The notes beneath the pieces are model-generated. The model was not told where the DNA came from. It made no database searches and was given only the letters and a program-made list of their open reading frames with translations. The translations under genes and the position numbers were made by a program. 64,000 nt of DNA from Ciona savignyi (taxonomy: Eukaryota; Chordata; Ascidiacea; Phlebobranchia; Cionidae): contig CH003364.1 of the NCBI GenBank assembly GCA_000149265.1, positions 955,765-1,019,764 on the forward strand, written 5' to 3'. This document shows, piece after piece, positions 26,201 through 35,071 of this stretch (positions within the stretch are counted from its first letter, which is position 1; every line of letters begins with the position of its first letter).

Positions 26201-29200
26201 CGCCGACGATGAATAAGGTCGGACGCTTCATTTCGCACAAAACGTCATCTATCGTCTTTTAAATGAAAAATATTCTTAAATAACTATAAAAAAAAAGATT
26301 TTAAAATTAAAAAAAATTATTATATTAAAATTAAAAAAAAAATTAGAATATTATAAATTAATATTCGAGAAAAAAATATGATCGGGGCGGGACAGCACAC
26401 TTTTCTGAGAGACTGGGGCAAAATCACAGAAATTCTTAATTTTTTTTATCAGGCTAAATTCTATGGAAAGTTTAGTTTGAAATAACGAAACGAAAGTGGC
26501 ATACTTACCCCACGTTGTCCGAACATATTGTACAACGGGAATCCAAGACAAATCACGGCGGATACGTGCTCTATCAGCGCAACCTGGAAAAAGAAGCCAA
26601 AGATAAAATTTTCATACAATGAACCTGATTCGGAAAAATCATCAAAAGTAAATATGCAATCATTTTTTTATACTCTGCAACTCTCAATGCAAAGTAGTTA
26701 TTTTAATAGCACTTTGGTTGTCATCAGTTTACCTTATGTCCAAAAGTCGGGATATAGTATTGTGGTGATACAAGATAAAGTTGAATTGTTCTTGTTTAAC
26801 CTATTACCACACAGTGTTCAAAATACATCAGCAAATGGCCCACGAACAAAACCGACAAGCAAATGAGTCGTTTCAATCCTACAACCCATTGGCAATCTCA
26901 GGAACGGTGCAAAGTCAAGAATTAGCAAATACGTTTAATTTACGAAGTGTATTGCAGATTCGTCACAATTAAGGAAATTGGTTGTAAATCATTTTATGGT
27001 CCCAAATGCAATTTTTACCATAGCCAATATAAAAATGATGTAGTAAACTCGCACATGGTAGACTTCAGTGGTTTAACAATGTACCAAATCCTAATTTCGG
27101 GAATAGCTGCTTACATTTTAAAAGGGCCACAAACTGAAATAAAAATTAATGCTAAGGTAATAAAACAAGCAACAAATCTTACATGGCAGTTGATCAAGCT
27201 TGCAGTGTGCCAGCCGATAAGCACGACCTTCCGGTTGACATTACGAGCGCTGAGTTCTCGCACACGTGTGCAGATGTTGCGGAGAGTACTTTCCGCCAGC
27301 TCCTGTACCGTCCACGACGCTTTGTCCCCGTTTCCCTCGCTTTCCTCTGTCGTTGCTCCCACTTGGACAACCTGGGAGCAAAAATTAATACGACAAAGAA
27401 CTTGGTGGGTTTGTGCGTCGTGTTTTATTTAGAGGGTTGCAAATTCGACTGATTAGCTAGGGTGTGCATTGCCTTTTGGTGGAAAGATTTAAACTCTGCA
27501 ATACTCAATCTGGTGGCTAGCTAGTCTGTTGTGTCCTTTGTCAAGCCACTTAACGGACATTGCCTGGATTCAGCAGATTAATGGGTTCTACCAAATTGAA
27601 GGAACGTCGAATCATATACAACACATTGCAATAGCTCTGATAACCTTTGGGTAGGCGCGATGTAATCGCCAGATCACTATAATATTGCCTCTTGCGTTTT
27701 ACCATTGAAGGGTATAAACATGAATAATCTATCCTATTTTAAATAGAGGGGGGAATTAGAATAAAATACACTTACTATAAATTTGATCATTGTGCTATCA
27801 AAAAAAGAAAAAGCAACAAAACTGCACTCATTTTAATGGCATATTAATGTTGTTTTTGGGAATAAATGTAAGTTAGTGCGGTTATCCAACCTTAAAGTGT
27901 TTTTGCAAAAGGGAAACACCGAAGAATTAATTTACCTTCCCAATCTGGCTGAGAAGCGAATTCCAAAATCGCAATCGACGTGAAGTAACAGGCAACGTGG
28001 ACTGGGAGACTGTGCACTGAACCACAATAAACAAGACTGGTTGGCTCAATTTCTGGAGGAAATAAAGTAAAAATGGAATTAAAATCAAGCTTTTTTTATG
28101 ATAAATATTGCATAATTTAATCTCACGTTGATTATCGCCACCTGTGGCTCTTGAGTTACAATCATCAATTAAAAATTTGAAAAAAAAACGTAACAAAAAA
28201 TAAACTTTAAAAAATCAAACGAACCTGTTTCATATCGGAAACAACAGCAGTGACCGCAGGGTCCCACGGTCGTTTTAACAATATTCCCAATCTCTCTGTG
28301 GCAGCTGAACCAGTGTCCCTTGATGGCATTATCATTCGCTCGATTAAACTGGGAACCTGGAAAAAAGACGTAAAATAAGGTATGTGAATATAGACAATGA
28401 GTAAAATTATGCTTCTTAAGAAACAATGTGCTTATGGCAACATTAGGAGTGAGAGGTTGTTTTCATACTGTCTAATCGCCCCCAAAATGTTTTGTAAACT
28501 TTATTAGTTAATGGTGTGTAGAAATTGAAAGAAGAATACGTGCAGAATGAAGCGGGCAAAAAATATGCCAGTGTGATTAAAGAAGATCTCTATTTAAAAC
28601 TAAGTACACCAAAAATATTATGCATATCCAACTGTCATTGGTTTATATATGCGAGTTTAGCATTTTAATTTTTACCTTAGATCTGAGGGTCTGCATGATA
28701 TCCAAGTAATATGAGAGAAGCGTCATTGGAAGATTCTCAATAAGCAGCAGATGCAACCACTGGGTGATTTTCACCGACCACCCGATGTCGGCCAACGCCT
28801 CCCGAAGGCACGACGCGGATTTGTCCACCGATAAGCGACGAAGCACAATTTCCTTCGGCATCTAAGTCGAGAGGACGTGATTTTACTTCTAATTTTTAAC
28901 AAAAGCATCTTAGATGTAAACGTGATTTTACATTTTAACAAAAGATTTGAAAATAGTACACTATGGTGATGAATAATAACTTAATTTCTGAAACTTAAAA
29001 TTGTGATATGAAAAATATTTAAAAGTTTATTTCCTGTGCATTAAGTTAAATATAATTATAATAAAATTACTACAGAATGGTACCATAGACGATAGACCTT
29101 GCCTTAACCTGGCAGAGATAACATAATGCATAGGATAACTTGATTATAAGTAAAACAACAGTGCCAAGAACACTGAATAAAATTGAATTTTTTTGTATTT

Positions 29201-29428
29201 TTTGAGTGGACTCTCAAGATATATGGCGAAATTAATTATTCTTTAATAAGATTTTTGCACCTCTGGCAAAACAAAAAGTTTATACCAAAGTTTATACCTA
29301 TGCAAATACCTTAAAACTTGGTTCACATTAAACTCACCCCTTTACAAGCAAGTCGTGCCAGCTTTTCATTCTGTAGGATTTTAACGACTTTGTTGAATAT
29401 TTTCCTCTCTAACACTCCCCATGTTGAT
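12804..29428 (-). CDS. KANSL3: KAT8 regulatory NSL complex subunit 3 gene, 5' end missing
   Basis: KANSL3 is a nuclear subunit of the NSL complex, which directs the MOF (KAT8) acetyltransferase to promoters. The first eight visible exons align in order with the vertebrate protein: VLRRLSVDKSASCLREAL, ITQWLHLLL, LLKRPWDPAV, TSRRLRFWNSLLSQIGK, VVLIGWHTASLINCH, ICLGFPLYN and QSMVDR. The last are part of its α/β-hydrolase-like domain; the nucleophile-elbow position reads GWHTA, without a catalytic serine, as in vertebrate KANSL3 (GWNTG). The C-terminal half is Ser/Pro-rich and poorly conserved, so exons from 24605 downward are joined by phase and coding character. The first roughly 150 residues are absent; their exons probably fall in the N gap. 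Junctions 23597/23322 and 19244/13827 do not close in phase. Confidence 0.88.
13554..13827 (-). CDS. Penultimate exon of the KANSL3 transcription unit
   Basis: YVLSPGGLSGQGAQESRHIT, KHRGQSLVVPRRGASTSQSG and VKLTPNKGAQQVPGQKRASS. Acceptor CACCACAG; phase 2 in, phase 0 out. The preceding visible exon ends in phase 1, so at least one exon between is not identified. It could instead belong to a separate downstream gene. Confidence 0.62.
13840..13985. repeat. Degenerate tandem repeat, about 50-60 bp
   Basis: Three to four diverged units containing GATTT(A/G)GCGATTTAAAGGGGTTCAA-like cores (at most 20 identical bases between units), just upstream of the penultimate KANSL3-unit exon. Confidence 0.5.
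18473..18747 (+). mobile_element. tRNA-derived SINE
   Basis: Head resembles a tRNA (ATAGCTCAGTCGGTTAAGGC, then a B-box-like GGCATCGAAACC). The tail has GTAATCTGACGATTTCCCGT and TTCACGGGGATAAACAT, common to all copies here. Confidence 0.82.
19244..19438 (-). CDS. KANSL3: KANSL3 exon
   Basis: TTFKPISTPRSPTFVERYQS, IVASRSRREDRETLQATSIL then EQLTSSFDAGKE: strongly coding and amphipathic. Phase 1 at both ends, donor GTAGGT. Linked to the gene by strand, order and phase with 23156; not recognised in vertebrate KANSL3. Confidence 0.68.
19641..19985. mobile_element. Second copy of the CAGGGCCAAAAATCC element family
   Basis: Shares most of its interior with 25578-25908 (GTATAATAAAAA(C/G)AGTCGCAATGATGA-type core, then CTCGCACGGC(A/G)TGCGTCACG and GCGCGGATTTTTGACCTTG). 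The left terminus is diverged. Confidence 0.78.
20210..20249. repeat. (AT)n(GT)n microsatellite
   Basis: AT tract of about 23 bp passing into an imperfect GT tract. Confidence 0.9.
20484..20637. repeat. 17-bp minisatellite
   Basis: Nine tandem units of GGCGCTGATGGACAGGT type, decaying toward the right end. Lies within a KANSL3 intron. Confidence 0.93.
21354..21633 (+). mobile_element. tRNA-derived SINE, near full length
   Basis: TTGGTGGGTTAGTGCG (A-box region) and GGTTGCAGGTTCGAAACTGG (B box), then GGGCGTTGCCTGAACC, CTCCGGTAACCCGACGGTGG and TTTTCCCATTCACGG. Best intact copy for defining the family. Confidence 0.9.
22369..22577. mobile_element. hAT-like MITE related to 54526 and 63430
   Basis: Ends CAGGGGTGGGCAACTTCTC and TATGTTGCCCATTCCTG. 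Internal GGCCGGATTATTACATGAAT is shared with 63430. The flanking duplication is degraded (5 of 8). Confidence 0.82.
22866..23063 (-). mobile_element. SINE copy, head truncated
   Basis: GATATTCGTGTTTATCTTCG, CCGTCGGGTTACTGGAGCTA and GAGTTCAGGCAATGTC, the reverse complement of the family tail. Confidence 0.82.
23156..23322 (-). CDS. KANSL3: KANSL3 exon with a frame discontinuity
   Basis: Acceptor TTTTTTTCAG, donor GTAATT. The frame that ends in phase 1 and fits the next exon is open throughout and ends LGSDPETKIDPLPAQTPIIP. The frame expected from the previous exon starts DPNSQLTSALSKRKSQLQPP and meets TGA after about 37 codons. A one-base insertion, an unseen short exon upstream, or an internal weak donor (GTGGCC) could each explain this. 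Confidence 0.62.
23597..23769 (-). CDS. KANSL3: KANSL3 exon (Ser/Arg-rich)
   Basis: LSFNLQTGSISGLTSVPGSE, GQGSSSRSRSPAMSHDSRS and ITIDLTK. Phase 1 in, phase 0 out at donor GTAACG. The acceptor (GCTACAAG) has only a modest pyrimidine tract. The next exon opens in a different phase. Confidence 0.68.
24091..24171 (-). CDS. KANSL3: KANSL3 exon (C-terminal part)
   Basis: KHRSNCQSPGSSQLNQFLSN then QKHSED; polar, Ser/Gln-rich. Acceptor CTTGCAG, donor GTAAGA, phase 1 at both ends, fitting its neighbours. Confidence 0.72.
24551..24605 (-). CDS. KANSL3: KANSL3 exon (C-terminal low-conservation part)
   Basis: AAVRTIQSRHYSEIAEHE; acceptor TTTTCAG, donor GTGAGT, phase 0 in, phase 1 out. No clear vertebrate match; accepted on phase. 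Confidence 0.72.
25012..25242 (-). mobile_element. SINE copy
   Basis: GATATTCATGTTTATCCCCG through ACTGACTAGCTATTAACCAG to CCACTAGACTAATC. An internal deletion removes the GGTTAACACACGG segment. Confidence 0.87.
25337..25406 (-). CDS. KANSL3: KANSL3 exon
   Basis: Completes Arg of MVDR and adds LILESICEFLLTIYSPSGEA, matching vertebrate RCIQDEIVDFLTGVL at the end of the conserved domain. Phase 2 in, phase 0 out, donor GTGGGG. Confidence 0.88.
25578..25908. mobile_element. MITE-like element with CAGGGCCAAAAATCC ends
   Basis: Begins CAGGGCCAAAAATCC and ends GGATTTTTGGCCTG, a near-perfect inverted repeat. The interior carries repeated ACGCGAGTAA-like words near both ends. No reading frame. Lies between two KANSL3 exons. 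Confidence 0.82.
26038..26255 (-). CDS. KANSL3: KANSL3 exon
   Basis: TIDDVLCEMKRPTLFIVGDK, AVHGADDWLRVDEKMKLKS and VTQSMVD match vertebrate DVDDPLLDMKTPVLFVIGQN, VVGGADDNLRISKAKKKS and LTQSMVDR. Acceptor ATTTAAAAG; phase 0 in, phase 2 out. Confidence 0.96.
26509..26583 (-). CDS. KANSL3: KANSL3 exon
   Basis: VALIEHVSAVICLGFPLYNM then FGQRG matches vertebrate [25 protein letters not shown]. 25 codons, phase 0, donor GTAAGT. Confidence 0.95.
27183..27371 (-). CDS. KANSL3: KANSL3 exon
   Basis: VVQVGATTEESEGNGDKASW, then LRNICTRVRELSARNVNRKV and VLIGWHTASLINCH. Contains the nucleophile-elbow position (GWHTA) with no serine. Phase 0, donor GTAAGA. Confidence 0.95.
27400..27747 (+). mobile_element. 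SINE copy with internal insertion
   Basis: GGTGGGTTTGTGCGTCGT head, GGTTGCAAATTCGA B box, then about 60 bp of extra sequence before GGTGGCTAGCTAGTCTGTTG and the usual tail. Confidence 0.82.
27936..28052 (-). CDS. KANSL3: KANSL3 exon
   Basis: KLSQPVLFIVVQCTVSQSTL then PVTSRRLRFWNSLLSQIGK. Matches the vertebrate PLILIASSG...FPTSRRHRFWQSQLSCLGK strand-loop segment of the hydrolase-like domain. Phase 0. Confidence 0.95.
28225..28356 (-). CDS. KANSL3: KANSL3 exon
   Basis: VPSLIERMIMPSRDTGSAAT and RLGILLKRPWDPAVTAVVS match vertebrate IPTLIDRML...ALSLLLKRPWDPAVGVL. 44 codons, phase 0. Confidence 0.95.
28676..28861 (-). CDS. KANSL3: KANSL3 exon
   Basis: MPKEIVLRRLSVDKSASCLR, ITQWLHLLLIENLPMTLLSY and YLDIMQTLRSK match vertebrate EPVLRRVAVDKCARRVRQAL...[30 protein letters not shown]. 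Phase 0 at both ends. Confidence 0.93.
29338..29428 (-). CDS. KANSL3: KANSL3 first visible exon
   Basis: TWGVLERKIFNKVVKILQNE then KLARLACKG matches vertebrate [29 protein letters not shown]. Enters in phase 2, so a coding exon must lie further upstream. Donor GTGAGT, phase 0. Confidence 0.88.
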
Positions 29429-29475
29429 CTAAAAAGCAACAGGAATTTTGGTTGTTGTCGTTGCAGCAATCCGCT

Positions 29476-29758
29476 ATGTTAACGAATTAGAAAAAATGTT
29501 GATAAGTTGAAAGATGTTTACAGATAAAAAATATGTTGACGGATTGGATAAAATGTTGTTGAATTGGCAGATATATAAAGATGTTGACAGATTAGAAAAA
29601 ATGTAGATAATATAGAAAAAAATGTTGACGGATTGGAAAAATGCTGACGAATTGGAAAAAATGCTGACAGATTGAACAAAATGCTGACAGATTGAACAAA
29701 ATGTTGACAGATTGGAAAAAAATGTAAACAGACTAAAAATCACCAATGTTCACGGATT
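29476..29758. repeat. Minisatellite, about 20-bp unit
   Basis: About a dozen diverged units resembling ATGTTGACAGATTGGAAAAA, running into the N gap. The array may continue inside the gap. Confidence 0.9.
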
Positions 29759-30599
29759 NNNNNNNNNNNNNNNNNNNNNNNNNNNNNNNNNNNNNNNNNN
29801 NNNNNNNNNNNNNNNNNNNNNNNNNNNNNNNNNNNNNNNNNNNNNNNNNNNNNNNNNNNNNNNNNNNNNNNNNNNNNNNNNNNNNNNNNNNNNNNNNNNN
29901 NNNNNNNNNNNNNNNNNNNNNNNNNNNNNNNNNNNNNNNNNNNNNNNNNNNNNNNNNNNNNNNNNNNNNNNNNNNNNNNNNNNNNNNNNNNNNNNNNNNN
30001 NNNNNNNNNNNNNNNNNNNNNNNNNNNNNNNNNNNNNNNNNNNNNNNNNNNNNNNNNNNNNNNNNNNNNNNNNNNNNNNNNNNNNNNNNNNNNNNNNNNN
30101 NNNNNNNNNNNNNNNNNNNNNNNNNNNNNNNNNNNNNNNNNNNNNNNNNNNNNNNNNNNNNNNNNNNNNNNNNNNNNNNNNNNNNNNNNNNNNNNNNNNN
30201 NNNNNNNNNNNNNNNNNNNNNNNNNNNNNNNNNNNNNNNNNNNNNNNNNNNNNNNNNNNNNNNNNNNNNNNNNNNNNNNNNNNNNNNNNNNNNNNNNNNN
30301 NNNNNNNNNNNNNNNNNNNNNNNNNNNNNNNNNNNNNNNNNNNNNNNNNNNNNNNNNNNNNNNNNNNNNNNNNNNNNNNNNNNNNNNNNNNNNNNNNNNN
30401 NNNNNNNNNNNNNNNNNNNNNNNNNNNNNNNNNNNNNNNNNNNNNNNNNNNNNNNNNNNNNNNNNNNNNNNNNNNNNNNNNNNNNNNNNNNNNNNNNNNN
30501 NNNNNNNNNNNNNNNNNNNNNNNNNNNNNNNNNNNNNNNNNNNNNNNNNNNNNNNNNNNNNNNNNNNNNNNNNNNNNNNNNNNNNNNNNNNNNNNNNNN
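29759..30599. other. Assembly gap
   Basis: 841 N. It separates the COG3 3' flank from the first visible KANSL3 exon and probably holds the KANSL3 promoter and first coding exon(s). The left edge is a minisatellite, a usual cause of such gaps. Confidence 0.99.
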
Positions 30600-30972
30600 A
30601 GGCATTTTCAACACTTAACCAAGTTGTTTAAAGACGAAAAATAGCCGATACGGTACTTGCTAGTGTTTCCAAATGTAAAATGCCCGTTAAAATAATCTTA
30701 TATGATATATATACATATATATATGCAGTACAGAAACAAAATTTAAAGCTGGATAGATAATTGAGAATATAAATATAATTATATACAATAATATTGTAAT
30801 CATGTTGACCACTGTAGGCGGTTATACAAGAGGTGCATATTGTGTAAACTGTTTTTATGCCATTATGTAGGATAAATTGTACAAAATTCAAGCTTTAAAC
30901 AAGATGGTACTATTACATTTTATCTGTAACAACATACAACCTATATATACAGTATAAAAATATATTGCACCG

Positions 30973-31071
30973 TTTGCTATGCACTTTACAAGTTCTGTTC
31001 TATTTCATAGCAGTGTTCATTATGCTTCATTTGCTATGCACTTTACAAGTCTATTTCATAGCAGTGCTCAT
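30973..31071 (-). repeat. Tandem duplication across the COG3 stop codon
   Basis: About 45 bp (plus-strand TTTGCTATGCACTTTACAAG ... ATTTCATAGCAGTG) occurs at 30973-31020 and again at 31030-31071. The upstream copy on the coding strand contains the last codons and stop (MSTAMK then TAG). The downstream copy repeats them as untranslated sequence, with a 6-bp length difference. Confidence 0.9.
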
Positions 31072-33576
31072 CACCAATGCAATTTGGTCTGAGGTTGGTG
31101 CAGCTATGATGGCTCTGTCTTCCTCGGAGTAATTCTCAAGCAGCAGCATGTTGAGTTGCTGGAACATGTGCTGAACGTTCAGCTTGATGGGACGGTAGAG
31201 GATTTTTTCTGTTTCCTTGTTCGCCAAGTACAGAGACAAGACGTACCCCGTCTTCTTCACCATGAGCTTGATGTTCCGGTAAACATGGCCGACCAATTGC
31301 TGCACTTGCTCTGTAGAGGCGAAGTCCTGCTGCCGAAGCGACACCGAAACACTGCTGTCCTCTTGATTCATGTTTACGAGTTTGGTCGCTTTTTGCAGGA
31401 AATCGTTTAACGGCTCACAGTACAGCATAGTCTGGTGCTCGATGAAGTTTTCGCAAACAGATTTCAGCTGTCGGTCGACGTCCTTCTTGCTGTCAATGTA
31501 GAACTCCTTCACCTCCGGAGTTCCGTCATAGACGAATTGAAGGAATGAATTCGAGCTGACGCTTAAAAGATTTGGAATCAGTTTGGGCTCGAGTACGAAC
31601 CGGAATGCGGCATCCTTTGTGCGACTGAAGTCCAGCTGAGTTTCTCTGATCGCAAATTCCGCCTGGAAAGGGGCTATTTGCTCACGTAAAATCAACAAAT
31701 GTTTTACCAAAAATAACTGTGCATCCGAGGTTCTGTTATCAGATAAACCCGATGTTTTAGCAGTTCGAGCTTTTATCAGGTTACTAGCTTGAACCAGAGA
31801 TTGCACACATGCTTCTAATGCTTCCTGAGACAATCCCTGAAATATTGCTTTATCGATGCACCGATAAAGCTTGGATAAACACACCAAAACTCTCCGAACA
31901 GTTGGGTACCACATACCATGCATATCAGCAGGCGATGTGTGAAATTTTTCATCCATTTTGGAGGATGATCTTGTGCTGACTACACTACTGGTATCCGAAG
32001 CTCTTTTTTCAGGTGTTTCAGTGAGTTTTATTTCCGTAAACAATTCGGTTTCAGTTTTAGTTGTAGCTTTTATGTTCCTAGCGATTTCCTCCATCATTTC
32101 AAGCTTTTCAGGGTAAGCAATATCACCGGGCGAGGGCTTATAGCCAGAGATATCGTCTCGAATGTAAATGTTGGCTCTGTATACCAGTCTCTCCTGCACA
32201 TCCTCCAGCATTTGAAGCGCTACGACATGGAATGCTTGCAGTTGTTCTGGATTATTTTGCACATGGTCGTCTATCATTTCCATTTTGAGAATATTGCAAA
32301 GCTCTGCCAAAGTTTCGAGGTGGTAAACGTGTATGATCAGCGGCCGCAGCATATCGTACAGGCTGCCGCATAATCTGAGCAGCATTTCGTGCAGTTTCGG
32401 TGACTGAGACGAGAAAAAGTGGCCGTAGAGTTGATGCTCATCCTCACAAACATGCACCATGAAAGAGCAGCCGCTTCGGACCAAAGCACACTGGTCCTGT
32501 TTGTTGGTGTTAAGAAGATCAGCCATGGCGGATGTAACAGAAGGCGAGAGAAGCAGTTCCCGTTGAGAAAAATAGCACTGGTGAATGTCGTTCGCAATTT
32601 GTTGATACTCGACACTACATTCACTTCGCTGCTCAATTTGCACCATTAGAGCTTTGATTTTCGGTGCATTGGTACGGAACTTGCCGTAGTAAAGTGTAAA
32701 CGCATCGTTTCCACTGGTCAATGCTTCGTTGCCTGTTGATTGCGAATCTGCATCTATTTTCCGGTTAAGAATCGATTGCTTGGTGCTCTCCAACGAGTTG
32801 ACAACATACAGTTTAATCATGCCCAAGGCTTTTGACAAGCAAGCTTTATATTTTACAATGTACTCTGCACTTTCTTTGTAGGTAGGATGAGCTTGCATAA
32901 ACTCAATGCACTGTTCAATTTTAGACAAAACGTTCTTGAAATCCTCACTTGTAACCGAAATCGTAGGGGAGCCAAGTTTTGTATTTATTCTAGAAATTTC
33001 ATTAAAGTATTCAAGATTTTCATGGATTGTTTCTGCAGTTGAAAATAGTCTAGTTTGGTCAGCAAGCAAATGCTCACATGCGTCATGAAGGGCATTACTT
33101 TTGGTCGAAACGTATACATACTCCTTTTCAAGTTCGTCTAGGAACTCCAATGCTTTGTTTACATCTTGATTAATGTATTCACAGTATTCGCGATGACACT
33201 TCAGCAGATCGACGTGTTCTACGAACCTCTTTCTTTCCACGGAACGCACCTCTTCCTCAATGCGTGAAAACCAACTGTAAAATTGCTGCGCGTTCTCAAT
33301 TTTTTCACCTGCCATTCCCAGTTTGCTGAACCCCTTTGCAAGAACGTCTTGGGTAGTGCCAGGTACCTCATGAGAGGCCATAACACTTGGGGTAATGTTA
33401 ACCGGTTCAGTGAGTGGGACATCTATGGGCAAAGCACGATTTGACGCAATGGCGGCGAGCTCAAGGAAACTGTCCTGTTGCAAATCTGTTAGTTTAGCAA
33501 GACCGGTATCATCCATTGCATTCCATTGTGTTAGTTTTTCCATGGTTGATACATTTTGTATGCAGTCTGACACCAT
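31051..33576 (-). CDS. COG3: Conserved oligomeric Golgi complex subunit 3, single exon
   Basis: COG3 (Sec34) is a core lobe-A subunit of the COG tethering complex, which recycles Golgi glycosylation enzymes in retrograde vesicles. The frame aligns end to end with vertebrate COG3 (828 residues): KLTQWNAMDDTG and GFSKLGMAGEKIENAQQFYS at the N-terminus, YFNEISRINTKLGSPT, CALVRSGCSFMVHVCEDEHQ, GMWYPTVRRVLVCLSKLYRC, LFLVKHLLILREQIAPF and SKKDVDRQLKSVCENFI. From the first ATG (33576) it has 841 residues. A second ATG at 33543 (MEKLTQW) gives 830, closer to the family length, and may be the true start. An in-frame TAG lies a short way upstream. No intron interrupts it, unlike both neighbours. The 3' end, stop codon included, is tandemly duplicated downstream. 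Confidence 0.97.
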   Translation of the reverse strand: MVSDCIQNVSTMEKLTQWNAMDDTGLAKLTDLQQDSFLELAAIASNRALPIDVPLTEPVNITPSVMASHEVPGTTQDVLAKGFSKLGMAGEKIENAQQFYSWFSRIEEEVRSVERKRFVEHVDLLKCHREYCEYINQDVNKALEFLDELEKEYVYVSTKSNALHDACEHLLADQTRLFSTAETIHENLEYFNEISRINTKLGSPTISVTSEDFKNVLSKIEQCIEFMQAHPTYKESAEYIVKYKACLSKALGMIKLYVVNSLESTKQSILNRKIDADSQSTGNEALTSGNDAFTLYYGKFRTNAPKIKALMVQIEQRSECSVEYQQIANDIHQCYFSQRELLLSPSVTSAMADLLNTNKQDQCALVRSGCSFMVHVCEDEHQLYGHFFSSQSPKLHEMLLRLCGSLYDMLRPLIIHVYHLETLAELCNILKMEMIDDHVQNNPEQLQAFHVVALQMLEDVQERLVYRANIYIRDDISGYKPSPGDIAYPEKLEMMEEIARNIKATTKTETELFTEIKLTETPEKRASDTSSVVSTRSSSKMDEKFHTSPADMHGMWYPTVRRVLVCLSKLYRCIDKAIFQGLSQEALEACVQSLVQASNLIKARTAKTSGLSDNRTSDAQLFLVKHLLILREQIAPFQAEFAIRETQLDFSRTKDAAFRFVLEPKLIPNLLSVSSNSFLQFVYDGTPEVKEFYIDSKKDVDRQLKSVCENFIEHQTMLYCEPLNDFLQKATKLVNMNQEDSSVSVSLRQQDFASTEQVQQLVGHVYRNIKLMVKKTGYVLSLYLANKETEKILYRPIKLNVQHMFQQLNMLLLENYSEEDRAIIAAPTSDQIALVMSTAMK

Positions 33577-33698
33577 TGATTTGGATATAGTAACTTCTTT
33601 GAGCAAAAAGACTAAACCTAACTAAGAAAGCCTAATTGGCATATCTGGCCAAATACATTTGTGAGTTAGTATGTCTCTTTTCTTTCTAAATATTAGGT

Positions 33699-33850
33699 TG
33701 TAACCTTTGGGCAAGGCACTCACTGGACATTGCCTGGACCCAGTGTAAATGGGTTGTATTAAAACTGAATGTCTTAATCATATACAACACGTTGTAATAG
33801 CTTCGGACACACGACGGTGGTCGCTTTAAATTACTACGACTCGGATATAA
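33699..33850 (+). mobile_element. SINE copy, partial
   Basis: Middle and tail only: GGGCAAGGCACTCACTGGAC, ATATACAACACGTTGTAATA and ACGACGGTGG. Just upstream of the COG3 start. Confidence 0.78.
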
Positions 33851-34491
33851 CAGCGAGTACATTTTGATAATCCAAAATAGTATGCCTTGATAAACAATCT
33901 CATTAATTTATTGTATACCGTAAACGCTTTAAACTAACTAGACCTTTACCTGAAATCTACCTAGCTTGTCTTACTAACCATACAACATACATTAAAGCTT
34001 TAACTTCGTTACTTACCGCAAGGAAAAACAACATTGTTCAATCAAATCCGCACTGCAACTGAACACGCATTAACGCAACACGCTACCAATTCGCCAAAAT
34101 GTGATCTTTATGACTATATTTTTTGCGTCCTTCAATACGGCATGCATTTGTGTGTATACGATTATAAGTCTATTTATATTGCACTAAGCCAAACTATAAC
34201 GTAAAAATAAATATAGTGGATAGGGTTTTAACTGCGGGTATACATGACAAAAGCTTTGAGCACGAGAGTTCACATTCGAAGAAATCCCCTTCGTTTTTTC
34301 GGAGTTAACTTTCGGTGGGGGACACAAAGAAGACTCCAGTCTGTTAAACGAAAAGACAATTAAATTTCACCATTAAGCCAAACAAATCATGCAGACACTG
34401 CCTCTCTATATTTGACGTTTGGTGTTGCACTTTTCCAGATTTAAACATGCCTTTAAAACACAGGTAGAACTCATAAAACAAAGCATATATA

Positions 34492-34497
34492 TTTATT
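34492..34497 (-). promoter_or_regulatory. Possible EXOC6 polyadenylation signal
   Basis: AATAAA on the minus strand, about 575 bp downstream of the proposed EXOC6 stop and upstream of COG3. Assigned on position only. Confidence 0.35.
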
Positions 34498-35071
34498 TCG
34501 GTTGCATGTGTAGGCTAAAATATTGGAAATGAAAGCACAATAATAAGAACACTGCAGACAAATTCAAAATCAGAGTAGCGTTTGACCAAGTTACTAGAAC
34601 AGTGGCTAAAATGTAGTATTAGGTTACCTGTACTTCAGTAAAACCAACTAGTTTCTAAGCACCACCTATAGCCAGATTTTAAGTTCAAATTGATCAAAAC
34701 GCTACTGTTATGCTTGGGAGCTTGATTAGAACAGTATAGTAGTAAATCATGCGCATTTGAACATACGATTAGAAGAGAAAGGAAAAAAGAGGAATATTAG
34801 GCAGCAGAATTGCAAATTGCTAGATTTCTTAAATGGAACGTCTTTAACCACGGGTTGAAGATAGTTAAATTTGTTGTGGTGAACGAACAGATTGATGTGA
34901 GATTATCCAAGTAACACTGTCGACTGGTTTAAATGTAAAATACAAAAGTAGAATCTTTCATAACAAAGTATTAATTTGTATGACAGTTATTTGCAGAAAC
35001 AAAATGTGGTTTATCTTTAAAAAGTCTGGCAAAATAAAAGTATAGCTTATCAGAGTTTTCTCTGAATATTT

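Larger units (their letters stand above)
33607..35071. other. Intergenic region between EXOC6 and COG3
   Basis: About 1.5 kb holding a partial SINE and a possible EXOC6 polyadenylation signal. The COG3 promoter or trans-splice acceptor should lie here; I see no clear TATA box. Confidence 0.5.

Noticed and set aside
26279-26345. Possible regulatory poly-A/T structure after a KANSL3 exon
   Set aside because: Low-complexity A-rich intron sequence with no defined unit or stem.
29474-29746. Minus-strand frame rich in FSNLSTF repeats
   Set aside because: Translation of the minisatellite next to the gap, not a protein.
29712-30644. Long open frames on both strands across the N run
   Set aside because: They consist almost entirely of unknown bases; the sequence there is a gap.
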